The notes: generated by a model from the sequence alone, not told the origin. A DNA stretch of 58,601 bases from BACL11 sp945865535 (GCA_947502765.1 CANNBA010000013.1:1-58601), one strand, 5' to 3'; counted from the first letter of the stretch, positions 27,756 to 37,662 are shown. Numbers and translations are program-made.

Positions 27756-30729
27756 CTTCGGTATCACAATGGTATAATTTTTCTACAGTTGGCTCGGGTT
27801 TTGTTTTTTCTCCCCCATTTTTATCTTTACTCATTAGGGTAATAATCCGCATTCTTTCTTGCTTATCTCTTTGTTGTAATTGTTTGTCAAGGGCTACATC
27901 AAACATTAGTTTTCCATCAACATAAGTCTGTATTACCTTAGCGTAAACCGAAAGAGGATTATCAGTCCAAAGTACAATATCGGCATCTTTACCTATTTTG
28001 ATGCTTCCCATTTTACTATCTAAATGTAATAATTTAGCAGGATTAAGGGTTACCATTTTCCAAGCATCTTCTTCTGATGTCCCACCATATTTTACTGCTT
28101 TAGCGGCTTCTTGGTTTAGCCTTCTTCCCATTTCGGCATCATCAGAATTAATGGCTGTAACAACTCCAGCATTATTAAGTAGTGTTGCATTATAGGGGAT
28201 AGCTTCATTTACTTCAAATTTATAGGCCCACCAATCAGAGAAGCTAGAAGCACCAACCCCATGCTCCTTCATTTTATTTGCCACTTTATATCCTTCCAAA
28301 ATATGAGTAAAAGTATTAACGGTAAATCCCATAGAGTCAGCCACATGCATTAGCATATTTATCTCAGATTGGACATAAGAATGGCAAGTAATAAACCTTT
28401 CAGCATTTAAAATTTCAACCAAAGCATTTAGTTCTAAATCTTCTCTTGGTGCTATAGATTTTTTCTTCTCCCCAGCGGATAAAGAATTATAGTCTTTCCA
28501 ATCCTTTTGATAGGCTCTTGCTCTGTAAAAGGCATCATAAAACACTTGCTCAACTCCCATTCTTGTTTGAGGAAATCTTTCATTTTCAAAATCTCCCCAA
28601 TTACTCTGTTTTACGTTCTCTCCTAGTGCAAATTTTATAAATTGATCAGCATCTGCAATTTTCATATCTTCAGCGCTAGCTCCCCATCTTAGTTTAATAA
28701 TTGCTGATTGCCCTCCCACAGGATTAGCCGAACCATGAAGTAATTGAGCAGCAACTGTTCCTCCTGATAATTGCCTGTAAATGTTATGATCGTTTGGATT
28801 GATGACATCACCAATTCGAACTTCTGCAGTAACAGCTTGGCTGCCTTCATTCACCCCTCTACTGATTGCAATATGCGAATGCTCGTCAATTATTCCAGAT
28901 GTTAAATGCAAGTTTGAGCCATCAATAGTTTCAAATGGTTCTTTTTTAAAATAATCAAGAGGAATTAATAAATTACCAATTGCCACAATCTTGCCATTTG
29001 ATATTATGAGATCTGAATTTTGTAAAATGCCCTCAGCTTCATTTGTCCAAATAGTAGCATTTTTGAAAAATACATTTTTATGTTGTGATAAATTTTCAAA
29101 TCCAGAGGCTTGATTAGGCATCCAAATTTTAGGAATTGGAGCATTTATTGCCTCATCCTCTGGAGTTTTTTCTTTTTCAACAAATAGAGAGTCACGAACC
29201 ATATTAAAATCATAGTATTCTCCATTTTGGTTTTGATACCTACCAGTTATTTCTCCATCTATAAATTTTCCAACAGCCCTAAAACTACCATTATTATTTG
29301 ACAAATTCAGCTTATTTTCGGACAGGATTGTAATAATAGCGGTAGAGTCTAATTCATAAAATATTGTTTTAGGTTTTGATAGCTCTCCTTTAATAGTGAT
29401 TGGCTCATTAACAAATTCCTTAGAATTAAAAGTATAATAACCCCTTACATCAGTAGTTTGTTTTTTTGTAATAATATGTTGATCACCTAAAGTCCAGTTC
29501 TCATAAATCTCTCCTTTTTCAAATACATCATCTGAGGTAATTATAAAATTAGCAAGCATTCCAGCTTTTAAAGTTCCTACTAGATTATCAGTGCCAATAA
29601 GAGAAGCCGGAGTAATTGTTAATGCAGCTAAAGCGTCTTCTTTGCTAAGTCCTTTTGTAATTGCAATTCGTAAATTTTTTAAGAAATTTTTACCATCTTT
29701 TAAATCTGCAGATGTAATACAAAACTCAATTTCTTTTTTTGCAAGTAGTCCAGGATTATAAGGTGCAGATTCCCAATTTTTTAGTTTTTCTAAACTAATC
29801 CAATCTGCAGTTTCTGGATTGCTTACTTCATATGCGTTAGGGAAGTTAAGTGGAATAATCACTGGAAATTCAGTATTTGCTATTTCATCAATTCTAAGGT
29901 ATTCCTTGCCATTTCCCTTTAATATAAAATCAAATTCAAACTCGTCAGCAATTTTGTACACCCTACTATAATCCAGTTCGTCATTTAAGGCAAATATCTT
30001 TGGCAATTCTTGCTGATTGATAAATGCATCAAATGATAGATTTGTTTGATTTTTTTGGTTTTTATACCATTCTACATCAAAAAAAGTTTGCCTGATAAGA
30101 GCAATACTTCCCATAAGTGAAGAAGGATTTTTTTGGCTTGAAACACCTTTACTAAACGAGTAGAAAGTTCCTCCATTTTTAATTAAAAGATTCTCATTAT
30201 CTGTTTTCTCTGACAAGGAAACAAAGGCGGCAGTTCCTCTTAATAGACCATCTTGAGCATGAGTAAGTACGGCCCCAAATCCGTTTGAAAGATATGCTTT
30301 TGCGCTTTTTGCATCTGAACTAAATTCTTGACTAGCATTAATCTCTGGGTGTATTGCTTCATTCCAGTGGTAAGCTCCTGCTTTATTGCTTTTGTATTGT
30401 GGGCGGTAATTGTACTTGTCTTGTTTAGCTTTTGGTAAGCCATAATCTGAGTATAAATCGATAAATGAAGGATAAATATAATCGCCATTTAAATCATAAA
30501 TAATAGCTCCCTTTGGGATGTTGAGGTTGCTATCTAAAGCAAGTATTTTATCTCCTTGTATTAGTAGGGTACTATTTTTAAATTCAACTCCAGGACTACT
30601 TATAATAGTTGCATTTGTAAAAGCATAAATAGGCTTAAAATTATCAGAAACTCCATTTACTGGAAAGGTTTCTTGTCCAAGTAAAGAGTTGCAAAAAAGA
30701 AATAGTACTACTAATTTAAGGATCTTCAT
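27745..30729 (-). CDS. Exported two-domain amidohydrolase
   Basis: A 994-residue protein with signal peptide MKILKLVVLFLFCNSLLG. The N-terminal ~430 residues look like an amidohydrolase domain without metal ligands (IYPSFIDLYSDYGLP). The C-terminal domain has an intact set: GIIDEHSHIAI near residue 615 (HxH), TCHSYVQSE, FTHILEGY and INSDDAEMGRR, then GKDADIVLW. Related exported imidazolonepropionase- or dipeptidase-like proteins are common in Bacteroidota; the substrate is unknown. The downstream gene (26490-27755) is a second family member that also lacks the site, so one active domain may be combined with two inactive ones. Confidence 0.82.
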   Translation of the reverse strand: MKILKLVVLFLFCNSLLGQETFPVNGVSDNFKPIYAFTNATIISSPGVEFKNSTLLIQGDKILALDSNLNIPKGAIIYDLNGDYIYPSFIDLYSDYGLPKAKQDKYNYRPQYKSNKAGAYHWNEAIHPEINASQEFSSDAKSAKAYLSNGFGAVLTHAQDGLLRGTAAFVSLSEKTDNENLLIKNGGTFYSFSKGVSSQKNPSSLMGSIALIRQTFFDVEWYKNQKNQTNLSFDAFINQQELPKIFALNDELDYSRVYKIADEFEFDFILKGNGKEYLRIDEIANTEFPVIIPLNFPNAYEVSNPETADWISLEKLKNWESAPYNPGLLAKKEIEFCITSADLKDGKNFLKNLRIAITKGLSKEDALAALTITPASLIGTDNLVGTLKAGMLANFIITSDDVFEKGEIYENWTLGDQHIITKKQTTDVRGYYTFNSKEFVNEPITIKGELSKPKTIFYELDSTAIITILSENKLNLSNNNGSFRAVGKFIDGEITGRYQNQNGEYYDFNMVRDSLFVEKEKTPEDEAINAPIPKIWMPNQASGFENLSQHKNVFFKNATIWTNEAEGILQNSDLIISNGKIVAIGNLLIPLDYFKKEPFETIDGSNLHLTSGIIDEHSHIAISRGVNEGSQAVTAEVRIGDVINPNDHNIYRQLSGGTVAAQLLHGSANPVGGQSAIIKLRWGASAEDMKIADADQFIKFALGENVKQSNWGDFENERFPQTRMGVEQVFYDAFYRARAYQKDWKDYNSLSAGEKKKSIAPREDLELNALVEILNAERFITCHSYVQSEINMLMHVADSMGFTVNTFTHILEGYKVANKMKEHGVGASSFSDWWAYKFEVNEAIPYNATLLNNAGVVTAINSDDAEMGRRLNQEAAKAVKYGGTSEEDAWKMVTLNPAKLLHLDSKMGSIKIGKDADIVLWTDNPLSVYAKVIQTYVDGKLMFDVALDKQLQQRDKQERMRIITLMSKDKNGGEKTKPEPTVEKLYHCDTEDDE

Positions 30730-30772
30730 CTAATTAAAATTAAAGCCGTGAAATTACTAAAATTTTATCTAA

Positions 30773-30780
30773 TAATTTTG
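30773..30780 (+). promoter_or_regulatory. -7 promoter element for the small membrane protein gene / hflX
   Basis: TAATTTTG matches TAnnTTTG, 41 bases before ATG 30822. No clear -33 TTG was found. Confidence 0.3.
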
Positions 30781-30821
30781 TTTCTTTGTATCAAGAAAAT
30801 TACAAATTAAAAAATAATTAT

Positions 30822-31193
30822 ATGAAAACTTATCAAGCTAATATGCTAAATGTTTTAACACTAATTGCAATGTCTTTATGGGCGTATTTTGCATATGAAC
30901 CAACTCCAGATAAAATGAGTCCATCAGTAACAACATTCATTCCTTTAGTATTTGGAGTTATCTTGTTGTTATGTCATAATGGTATTAAAAAAGAAAACAA
31001 AATTATTGCTCATGTTGCAGTATTGGTTACATTATTAAGTGTTATTGGACTCACAAAACCCTTTATGTCAGCGCTTGATGAAGAAAGATTTATGTCTGTT
31101 TTTCGTGTTGGAGCTATGATTTTGACTGGTGTACTTGCTATGACTATATTCATACAAAGTTTTATTAGAAACAGAAGGAAAAATAAGATGTAA
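30822..31193 (+). CDS. Small four-helix membrane protein, unknown function
   Basis: A 123-residue protein from ATG 30822. An upstream in-frame start would add 12 residues before MKTYQANML without a membrane or signal feature. Four hydrophobic segments are visible (around LNVLTLIAMSLWAYFAY, TTFIPLVFGVILLLC, IIAHVAVLVTLLSVIG and VGAMILTGVLAMTIFI), and the C-terminus is basic (RNRRKNKM). I do not assign a family. It precedes hflX by seven bases, so the two may be cotranscribed. Confidence 0.72.
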   Translation: MKTYQANMLNVLTLIAMSLWAYFAYEPTPDKMSPSVTTFIPLVFGVILLLCHNGIKKENKIIAHVAVLVTLLSVIGLTKPFMSALDEERFMSVFRVGAMILTGVLAMTIFIQSFIRNRRKNKM

Positions 31194-31200
31194 TCATAAA

Positions 31201-32370
31201 ATGGAGAGGGCAGTACTTGTTGGCTTGATAACTCCTGATGTTACTCATGATCAGGCTTATGAATATTTAGAGGAGTTAGCATTTTTAGCAAAGACTGCAG
31301 GAGCTGAGCCTTTAAGAAATTTTACTCAAAGATTACCCCACCCTGACAATAAAACGTTTATTGGAAAAGGTAAAATTGAAGAAGTGAAATTGTATGTTGA
31401 AGAAAATGAAATTGACGCTATAATTTTTGATGATGATTTAACTCCTTCTCAAATTAGAAATCTTGAAAGTCTATTTGAAGGAGAATGTAAGATATTAGAC
31501 AGGAGTAGCTTAATATTAGATATTTTTGCCAGTCGAGCTCAAACAGCTCAAGCACGCACACAAGTAGAATTGGCCCAATATCAATACCTTTTACCAAGAT
31601 TAACAAGAATGTGGACTCACCTTGAAAGGCAAAAAGGAGGGATTGGAATGAGAGGACCAGGAGAGACTCAAATTGAGACAGATAGGCAAATTGTTAGAGA
31701 TAAAATAGCCCTTTTAAAACAGAAATTACAAAAGATTGACAAGCAATCATCCACAAGAAGAAAAGGTCGTGAGCATTTAATAAGGGTAGCTTTAGTTGGT
31801 TATACCAATGCAGGAAAATCTACTTTGATGAATAAATTGGCAAAATCTGAAGTATTTGTTGAAAACAAACTTTTTGCAACACTTGACACAACAGTTCGAA
31901 AAGTGGTTATTGAGAATCTTCCTTTTTTATTAACTGATACGGTCGGTTTTATTCGCAAACTACCACATCAATTGGTCGAAAGTTTTAAATCCACTTTAGA
32001 TGAGGTAAGAGAAGCTGATTTTATGATTCATGTAGTAGATATTTCAAATCCAAATTTTGAGGATCATATTGATGTAGTTAATAAAACGCTTGCCGAACTT
32101 GGCGTAAATGATAAACCAATGCTTTTAGTATTTAATAAAATTGATGCCTATACCTTTATTGAAAAAGAGGAGGATGATTTAACTCCCTCAAGTAAGGAAA
32201 ACCTTTCATTAAAAGATTTGCAAAAAACTTGGATGTCTAAAATTGAGGGCAATGCAATGTTTATTTCTGCGCTTAATAAAACTCATTTTGATGATTTGAA
32301 AGATGAAATATATAGTAGAATTAAACAACTACACGAGATAAAATATCCCTACAATAACTTCTTGTACTAG
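31201..32370 (+). CDS. hflX: GTPase HflX
   Basis: A 389-residue ribosome-associated GTPase that splits stalled ribosomes. The N-terminal HflX domain shows FIGKGKIEEV and ARTAQARTQVELAQ...LPRL.RMW.HLERQ.GGIGMRGPGE (consensus words). The G domain has the P-loop GYTNAGKST, the G3 DTVGFIRKLPH and the G4 NKID. Its stop codon TAG lies in CTAG (32367-32370), a palindrome that also supplies the stop codon of the convergent ABC transporter gene. Confidence 0.95.
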   Translation: MERAVLVGLITPDVTHDQAYEYLEELAFLAKTAGAEPLRNFTQRLPHPDNKTFIGKGKIEEVKLYVEENEIDAIIFDDDLTPSQIRNLESLFEGECKILDRSSLILDIFASRAQTAQARTQVELAQYQYLLPRLTRMWTHLERQKGGIGMRGPGETQIETDRQIVRDKIALLKQKLQKIDKQSSTRRKGREHLIRVALVGYTNAGKSTLMNKLAKSEVFVENKLFATLDTTVRKVVIENLPFLLTDTVGFIRKLPHQLVESFKSTLDEVREADFMIHVVDISNPNFEDHIDVVNKTLAELGVNDKPMLLVFNKIDAYTFIEKEEDDLTPSSKENLSLKDLQKTWMSKIEGNAMFISALNKTHFDDLKDEIYSRIKQLHEIKYPYNNFLY

Positions 32371-34187
32371 GCAAAAGATTGTAAATCAGAAAGTTTTCTG
32401 TAATGTCCATTTTGAGCTATTAACTGCTGATGAGTTCCTCTTTCAATTATCTTACCTCTTTCTAAAACAATAATTTCATCTGCTTTTTTTATAGTAGAAA
32501 GTCGGTGAGCAATTACTAATGAGGTTCTGGAGTGCATCAAGTTTTCAAGTGCTTCTTGAACTAATTTTTCTGATTCAGTATCAAGTGATGAGGTTGCTTC
32601 ATCAAGAATGAGTATTTCCGGATTTTTAAGGATTGCTCTAGCAATGCTCAATCTTTGTTTTTGTCCTCCAGATAATTTATTGCCTCTATCACCGATATTG
32701 GTTTGATAACCATTTTCAGTTTCTAAAATAAAATGATGGGCGTTAGCTACTTTAGCCGCAGCAATTACCTCCTCCTCAGGGGCATCAATTTTTCCCAAAC
32801 GGATATTATTATAAATAGTATCATTGAATAGTATTGATTCCTGACTTACAATCCCCATTAAACTTCTTAAATCAGCAAGTGCAATTTCTTTTATATTGTT
32901 ATTGTCAATGAGTATTTCGCCACTTTGAATATCATAAAAACGAGCCAGAAGATCGGCTAAAGTAGATTTTCCTCCTCCAGAGTGTCCAACAAGAGCAACC
33001 ATTTTCCCTTTACCAATACTAAAATTGATATTGGATAATACTTCAGCATTTTCATATTTGAAAGACAGATTTTTAAACTCTATAGTATTGTTAAGTAGTT
33101 TTATATGTTTTGGGTTTTCTACATCAGTTATTTCATTTTCTGTATCTAGTATTTCATAGATTCTTTCAGCAGCAGCACTTCCTTTTTGTATGTGGTAATA
33201 AGAAGTTGTTAATGATTTTGCTGGAGGAATAATCTGAGAGAAAATAAGAATATAGCCAATAAATTCTTCTGCCGAAAGAGAGCCATTTCCACTTAAAACC
33301 AATTGGCCACCAAACCACATTACCACGACCATAACTATGGTGCTCAAAAACTCACTCATAGGAGAGGATAAATCTTTTTTTCTGAGTAATTTGGTCATGA
33401 TACTTTTGTACTCAGTACTCTCTTTTTCAAAGTTTTTATTAATATGTTTCTCGGCATTAAAGGCTTTAATAATTCTCAGGCCTGAAATATTTTCATCAAT
33501 AATAGAAAGCAAATCACCCATCTTATTTTGTCCTCTGTCTGATGATTTTTTTAGGGATCGTCCAATTACTCCAATAATTATACCAGTTACTGGAAATAGA
33601 ATAACAACAAATACAGTTAGCTGCGGACTAATAATAATAAGAGTAATTAAATAAATGATGATATTTAGAGGGTCTTTAAATATCATTTCAAGGGAGCTCA
33701 TAATACTCCACTCAATCTCCACTAAATCAGAGGTAAGTCTTGCGGTTAAATCCCCTTTTCTTTTCTCTGTAAAAAAAGGCAGTGGTAAGGAAATGATTTT
33801 TTTGTGTAAATCCATCCTCAAATCGTGAACTATCCCATTACGAATAGGAGTAAGAAAATAAAGAGCCAAATACCGAAATAGATTTCGAAAAAAGAAGGTA
33901 ATTAGTACTAAAATACAGATAAATAATAAAGCGTCTACCTTTCCTTTTTCATCAATTGTTGAACTTATGATGGCATAAAAATTATCTTTTATGGCAGCAG
34001 CAGAAAAGCTAAGTGGTTGAGGATTGTAAACTTTTGCTTGTGTTCCAAAAAGTATGCCTAAGAATGGAATTACCATTGTAAGGGAAACCAATGAAAATAA
34101 AATACTTATAATGTTCGATACGATATTTAGTATTGCGAATGAGGTATAAGGTTTTATATATTTTAGAATCCTTAAGAAATAATGCAT
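32367..34187 (-). CDS. ABC exporter, MsbA-like half transporter
   Basis: A 606-residue protein with a six-helix transmembrane domain (~1-320) fused to a nucleotide-binding domain: Walker A GHSGGGKST, Q loop GIVSQESILFNDT, signature LSGGQKQRLSIARA, Walker B ILILDEATSSLD and H loop IAHRLSTI. The arrangement and ENISGLRIIKAFNAE fit lipid-A/multidrug-type exporters; lipid export is inferred, not proven. The start at 34187 lies 37 bases from the divergent rbfA; TACTTTTG on this strand at 34192-34199 is a possible -7 element. Confidence 0.92.
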   Translation of the reverse strand: MHYFLRILKYIKPYTSFAILNIVSNIISILFSLVSLTMVIPFLGILFGTQAKVYNPQPLSFSAAAIKDNFYAIISSTIDEKGKVDALLFICILVLITFFFRNLFRYLALYFLTPIRNGIVHDLRMDLHKKIISLPLPFFTEKRKGDLTARLTSDLVEIEWSIMSSLEMIFKDPLNIIIYLITLIIISPQLTVFVVILFPVTGIIIGVIGRSLKKSSDRGQNKMGDLLSIIDENISGLRIIKAFNAEKHINKNFEKESTEYKSIMTKLLRKKDLSSPMSEFLSTIVMVVVMWFGGQLVLSGNGSLSAEEFIGYILIFSQIIPPAKSLTTSYYHIQKGSAAAERIYEILDTENEITDVENPKHIKLLNNTIEFKNLSFKYENAEVLSNINFSIGKGKMVALVGHSGGGKSTLADLLARFYDIQSGEILIDNNNIKEIALADLRSLMGIVSQESILFNDTIYNNIRLGKIDAPEEEVIAAAKVANAHHFILETENGYQTNIGDRGNKLSGGQKQRLSIARAILKNPEILILDEATSSLDTESEKLVQEALENLMHSRTSLVIAHRLSTIKKADEIIVLERGKIIERGTHQQLIAQNGHYRKLSDLQSFA

Positions 34188-34219
34188 TGCACAAAAGTAG
34201 GTAATATTCCTTATTTTTG
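34187..34219 (+). promoter_or_regulatory. Promoter of rbfA
   Basis: TTG at 34187-34189, a 22-base spacer and TATTTTTG at 34212-34219, followed 5 bases later by ATG 34225. It overlaps the start region of the divergent ABC exporter gene. Confidence 0.45.
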
Positions 34220-34224
34220 GCCTT

Positions 34225-34563
34225 ATGGAAACAACAAGACAAAAAAAAGTATCGCGTTTACTACAAAAAGAACTCTCCAGTATTTTTCAGAAGGAAATCC
34301 CTGCATTACTAGGTAATGTTATGGCCAGCATAACCATTGTAAGAGTGTCTCCAGATTTAGCTAATGCCAATGTTTTTGTAAGTCTTTTTCCTGTTGAAGA
34401 TCCTAAAGAAGCTTTAAAAGTGATAAAAAATAATAGTGGATTATTTAGAAAACACTTAGGTTATAGGGTAAAAAATCAACTTAGAATTGTTCCAATTGTG
34501 GAATATTTTCTGGATGACTCAGCTGCTTATGCTGAAGAAATTGACAGACTTTTGAAAAAATAA
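34225..34563 (+). CDS. rbfA: Ribosome-binding factor A
   Basis: A 112-residue KH-fold protein needed for 30S maturation. Family marks: RQKKVSRLLQKELSSIFQKE at the N-terminus, ITIVRVSPDLANANVFVSLFP and HLGYRVKNQLRIVPIVEYFLDDS. Length is normal. The following permease gene begins seven bases downstream. Confidence 0.93.
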   Translation: METTRQKKVSRLLQKELSSIFQKEIPALLGNVMASITIVRVSPDLANANVFVSLFPVEDPKEALKVIKNNSGLFRKHLGYRVKNQLRIVPIVEYFLDDSAAYAEEIDRLLKK

Positions 34564-34569
34564 CAAAAA

Positions 34570-35769
34570 GTGAATTTTCCATTTTTTATTGCCAAAAGAT
34601 ATTTTTCAACTAAGAAGAATAGCAATTTTGTGCATATTATTTCGTGGGTATCATTAGTGGGGGTGGCTATTGGGACGGCTGCACTTATTTTAGTGTTATC
34701 GGTTTTTAATGGCTTTGAAGATTTGATTTTAAAGATGTATAATTCTTTTGATCCTCATCTTAAAATAACATCAGCAGAAGGGAAAGTTTTTGACTCAAGT
34801 AATATAACAATTAACAATCCTGAAATTTCGGAAAAGGCTTATGTTTTGGAAGAAAAAGTACTTTTAAAGTATCAAGAAAAGCAATTTATCGCAACAGTAA
34901 AAGGAGTTTCTTCTTCTTATAAAAACCTTACAAATTTTGACAGTCTTTTAGTTACTGGGGATTATATAGATGCTTCTAAAAATAATAATGTTGCAGTTGT
35001 TGGTAGAGGGGTTGCGTATTACCTTTCAATGGGGGTTGGGAATATGTTTGAGCAGTTGCAGGTATATGTTCCTAATCGTTCAGCAAAAACATTATTAAAT
35101 CCTCAGACTGCTTTTAAACAAGGAAGTGTGCTTCCTGTTGGGGTTTTTAGCATACAAGCTGAAATAGATGAACAATATATTATTACCCCACTGGCCTTTA
35201 TTCAAAATTTAGCCGAAAGGGATAATCAAATTTCAGCTATAGAAATAAAACTTAAAAATGGGGATAAAATGCTAAAAGTTCAAGAGCAATTAAAAGCAGA
35301 GTTAGGAGATAAATTTAGAGTACAAAACAGATTAGAGCAACAAGAGTTTTTGTATAAAATACTGAACACTGAAAAGCTAGCCGTTTTCTTAATTTTGGCT
35401 TTTATAATGATAATTGCTACTTTCAATATTGTGGGGTCATTAAGCATGTTAATGCTAGATAAAAAGCAAGATATTAAAACATTAAAAAGTTTTGGAGCCA
35501 CCAAAAAGGAGATTCGATCTATCTTTTTTAATAAAAGTATGCTTACCATTTTTGCAGGGATCTTTATTGGACTTGCAATTGGCTTGCTACTTGCTTTTTT
35601 ACAACAAACTTACGGTTTTATCAGTATGGGAAGTGGGAGTTTTGTAGTCAATTCTTATCCTGTAGTAATGAAGTTAACGGATATCTTTTTGGTAAGCATT
35701 ACTGTTTTAGCTATTGGGGTATTAGCTTCTTGGTATCCGGCTAAAGTTTTGAGTAAGAAGTTATTCTAA
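34570..35769 (+). CDS. FtsX-family ABC permease, LolC/LolE-like
   Basis: A 399-residue inner-membrane protein with GTG start at 34570. The N-terminal transmembrane helix (IISWVSLVGVAIGTAALIL) is preceded by IAKRYF, a ~220-residue periplasmic domain follows, and three C-terminal helices form the FtsX core with IKTLKSFGATKKEIRSIF. This is the plan of LolC/LolE, which release lipoproteins from the inner membrane together with LolD. No lolD is in the window. Placement after rbfA is common in Bacteroidota. Confidence 0.87.
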   Translation: MNFPFFIAKRYFSTKKNSNFVHIISWVSLVGVAIGTAALILVLSVFNGFEDLILKMYNSFDPHLKITSAEGKVFDSSNITINNPEISEKAYVLEEKVLLKYQEKQFIATVKGVSSSYKNLTNFDSLLVTGDYIDASKNNNVAVVGRGVAYYLSMGVGNMFEQLQVYVPNRSAKTLLNPQTAFKQGSVLPVGVFSIQAEIDEQYIITPLAFIQNLAERDNQISAIEIKLKNGDKMLKVQEQLKAELGDKFRVQNRLEQQEFLYKILNTEKLAVFLILAFIMIIATFNIVGSLSMLMLDKKQDIKTLKSFGATKKEIRSIFFNKSMLTIFAGIFIGLAIGLLLAFLQQTYGFISMGSGSFVVNSYPVVMKLTDIFLVSITVLAIGVLASWYPAKVLSKKLF

Positions 35770-35771
35770 TT

Positions 35772-36749
35772 CTAAAAAGTCATAGCTACTTTATCAAGTA
35801 AGCTTTGTATTTCTTTTTCGCTTTCAGAGGTAACCATTTTTATACGATAATCTTTAAAATGGGCAATTCCTTTAAAGTAGTTGGTGTAGTGGCGTTTCAT
35901 CTCAGTAATTCCTAAAATTTGACCCTTCCATTCAATAGAATGTCTTAAATGTTGCTTACATGCAATTACTCTATCAGCAATAGTTGGTGGAGCTAGATGT
36001 TCTCCGGCTTTTAGAAAATGTTTGATTTCGTTAAAAATCCAAGGGTAGCCAATGGCTGCACGTCCAATCATCACTCCGTCCACTCCATATTTATTTTTTA
36101 CTTCAGCTACTTTTTCTGGAGTATCAACATCTCCATTTCCAAAAATAGGAATATGCATTTTTGGGTTGTTTTTCACCTCACCAATTAAGGTCCAATCAGC
36201 CTCTCCTTTATACATTTGCTTTCTAGTACGTCCGTGAATAGATAAAGCTTTTATTCCTACATCTTGCAATCTTTCGGCAACTTCAACGATATACTTTGTT
36301 TCTTCATCCCATCCTAATCGGGTTTTTACAGTAACAGGTATGTTAGTGGCATCAACAATTTCTTTGGTCATAGCAACCATTTTTGGAATATCTTTAAGTA
36401 TTCCTGCTCCAGCCCCTTTGTCTGCTACTTTTTTTACTGGACATCCATAGTTGATGTCAATAAATTCAGGTTTTGCTCTTTCGCAAATTTCTGCAGCTAA
36501 TCGCATAGATGTAATTTCATTTCCAAAAATTTGAATACCTATAGGGCGTTCAAAATCATAAATATCTAACTTCATGATACTTTTTTCGGCATCACGAATT
36601 AATCCTTCTGATGAGATGAATTCTGTATACAGAATATCTGCACCATGCTCCTTGCACAGGGCCCTAAATGGGGGGTCGCTTACATCCTCCATTGGGGCTA
36701 ATAATAGCGGGAATTCTCCTACATCAATATTTCCTATCTTTACACCCAT
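35772..36749 (-). CDS. dusB: tRNA-dihydrouridine synthase B
   Basis: A 325-residue FMN enzyme reducing uridine in tRNA. Seen: LLAPMEDVSDPPFR, INYGCPVKKVADKGAGAGIL with the catalytic Cys, VTVKTRLGW, IHGRTRKQMYKGEADW and IPIFGNGDVDTPE. ATG 36749 is chosen because the family starts just before a strand like VKIGNIDVGEFPLLLAPM; upstream codons are out of family context. TATTTTTG at 36754-36761 (minus) is a likely -7 element. Only 19 bases separate it from the divergent CPBP gene. Confidence 0.93.
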   Translation of the reverse strand: MGVKIGNIDVGEFPLLLAPMEDVSDPPFRALCKEHGADILYTEFISSEGLIRDAEKSIMKLDIYDFERPIGIQIFGNEITSMRLAAEICERAKPEFIDINYGCPVKKVADKGAGAGILKDIPKMVAMTKEIVDATNIPVTVKTRLGWDEETKYIVEVAERLQDVGIKALSIHGRTRKQMYKGEADWTLIGEVKNNPKMHIPIFGNGDVDTPEKVAEVKNKYGVDGVMIGRAAIGYPWIFNEIKHFLKAGEHLAPPTIADRVIACKQHLRHSIEWKGQILGITEMKRHYTNYFKGIAHFKDYRIKMVTSESEKEIQSLLDKVAMTF

Positions 36750-36768
36750 ACGGCAAAAATACACAATA

Positions 36769-37650
36769 ATGGGATTTAAAGGCATTTATAAAGAGAAGTC
36801 ATCAGCAAGTAAAATTGGGATTTTATTTTTGCTAATTTTTGTATCAGCAATATTACATATCATAGTTGCTTCAGCTTTAACTATTTTATTTGCCGATAAC
36901 GGTGTGGCACTTATTCAAAACCAAGATTTAACCAATCAAGTATCGGTAAACTATTTAAAATTAATTCAACTTTTTAGTGGCATAGGACTTTTTATTACGC
37001 CTACATTATTATATGCTTACCTCACAGATTTTGAGTTTAAATTTTCTCGAATCATAAGGCAAAATATATTATTGGTTATTGCTATAATGATGCTGGTTAT
37101 TCCTTTTATTGGCTTACTTTTAGAGTGGAACATGAGTATTGCTTTTCCAGAGTGGATTTTAAGTTTAGGTAATGATTCCGAAAAGATAGTGGAGTCCTTT
37201 TTAAAAATGAATCATTTAGGCGACTTGCTATTTAACCTCTTAGTTATTGCAATAGTACCGGCAATAGGAGAAGAATTGCTTTTTAGAGGATATTTTCAGC
37301 AATCATTCTCAAAATGGTTAACAAACCATCATATTGCAATTCTAATAACCGCATTTTTATTTAGCGCAATTCATTTAGACGCTCAAGGAATCATTCCAAG
37401 ATTTGTTTTAGGAGTTTTGTTAGGATATTTATATTACTGGAGTGGAAGTTTATGGCTCCCCATATTAGCCCATTTTGTAAATAATGCACAAGTGGTAATT
37501 TTTTCTTACCCTTTGTTTAAAGTAGATAGTGGGGCATATTCCATTCTTTCTGAGGCAAAGGTTGATCCTATGCTTGGGCTATTTTCTTTTTTATCTGTTA
37601 TTTTTTTACTGTATGTTCTCTATCAAAATTTAAGCATAAAAAAAGGCTGA
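36769..37650 (+). CDS. CPBP-family intramembrane metalloprotease
   Basis: A 293-residue membrane protein with about seven hydrophobic segments. The Abi/CPBP motifs are present: EELLFRGYFQ (EExxxR), FSAIHLDAQGIIPRF (FxxxH) and HFVNNAQV (HxxxN), the residues that bind the catalytic metal in this family. The frame extends upstream antisense through dusB, but ATG 36769 begins the first plausible N-terminus. The terminator hairpin overlaps its TGA stop codon. Function in Bacteroidota is generally unknown. Confidence 0.88.
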   Translation: MGFKGIYKEKSSASKIGILFLLIFVSAILHIIVASALTILFADNGVALIQNQDLTNQVSVNYLKLIQLFSGIGLFITPTLLYAYLTDFEFKFSRIIRQNILLVIAIMMLVIPFIGLLLEWNMSIAFPEWILSLGNDSEKIVESFLKMNHLGDLLFNLLVIAIVPAIGEELLFRGYFQQSFSKWLTNHHIAILITAFLFSAIHLDAQGIIPRFVLGVLLGYLYYWSGSLWLPILAHFVNNAQVVIFSYPLFKVDSGAYSILSEAKVDPMLGLFSFLSVIFLLYVLYQNLSIKKG

Positions 37651-37662
37651 TAAAATCAGCCT
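37641..37662. terminator. Bidirectional terminator between the CPBP gene and the exbD operon
   Basis: Stem AGGCTGAT (37644-37651) / ATCAGCCT (37655-37662) with a three-base loop. On the minus strand it is followed by an uninterrupted T run (the plus-strand A run before 37645), ideal for the exbB-exbD operon; on the plus strand by CTATTTTATTTT, serving the CPBP gene. Confidence 0.85.
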
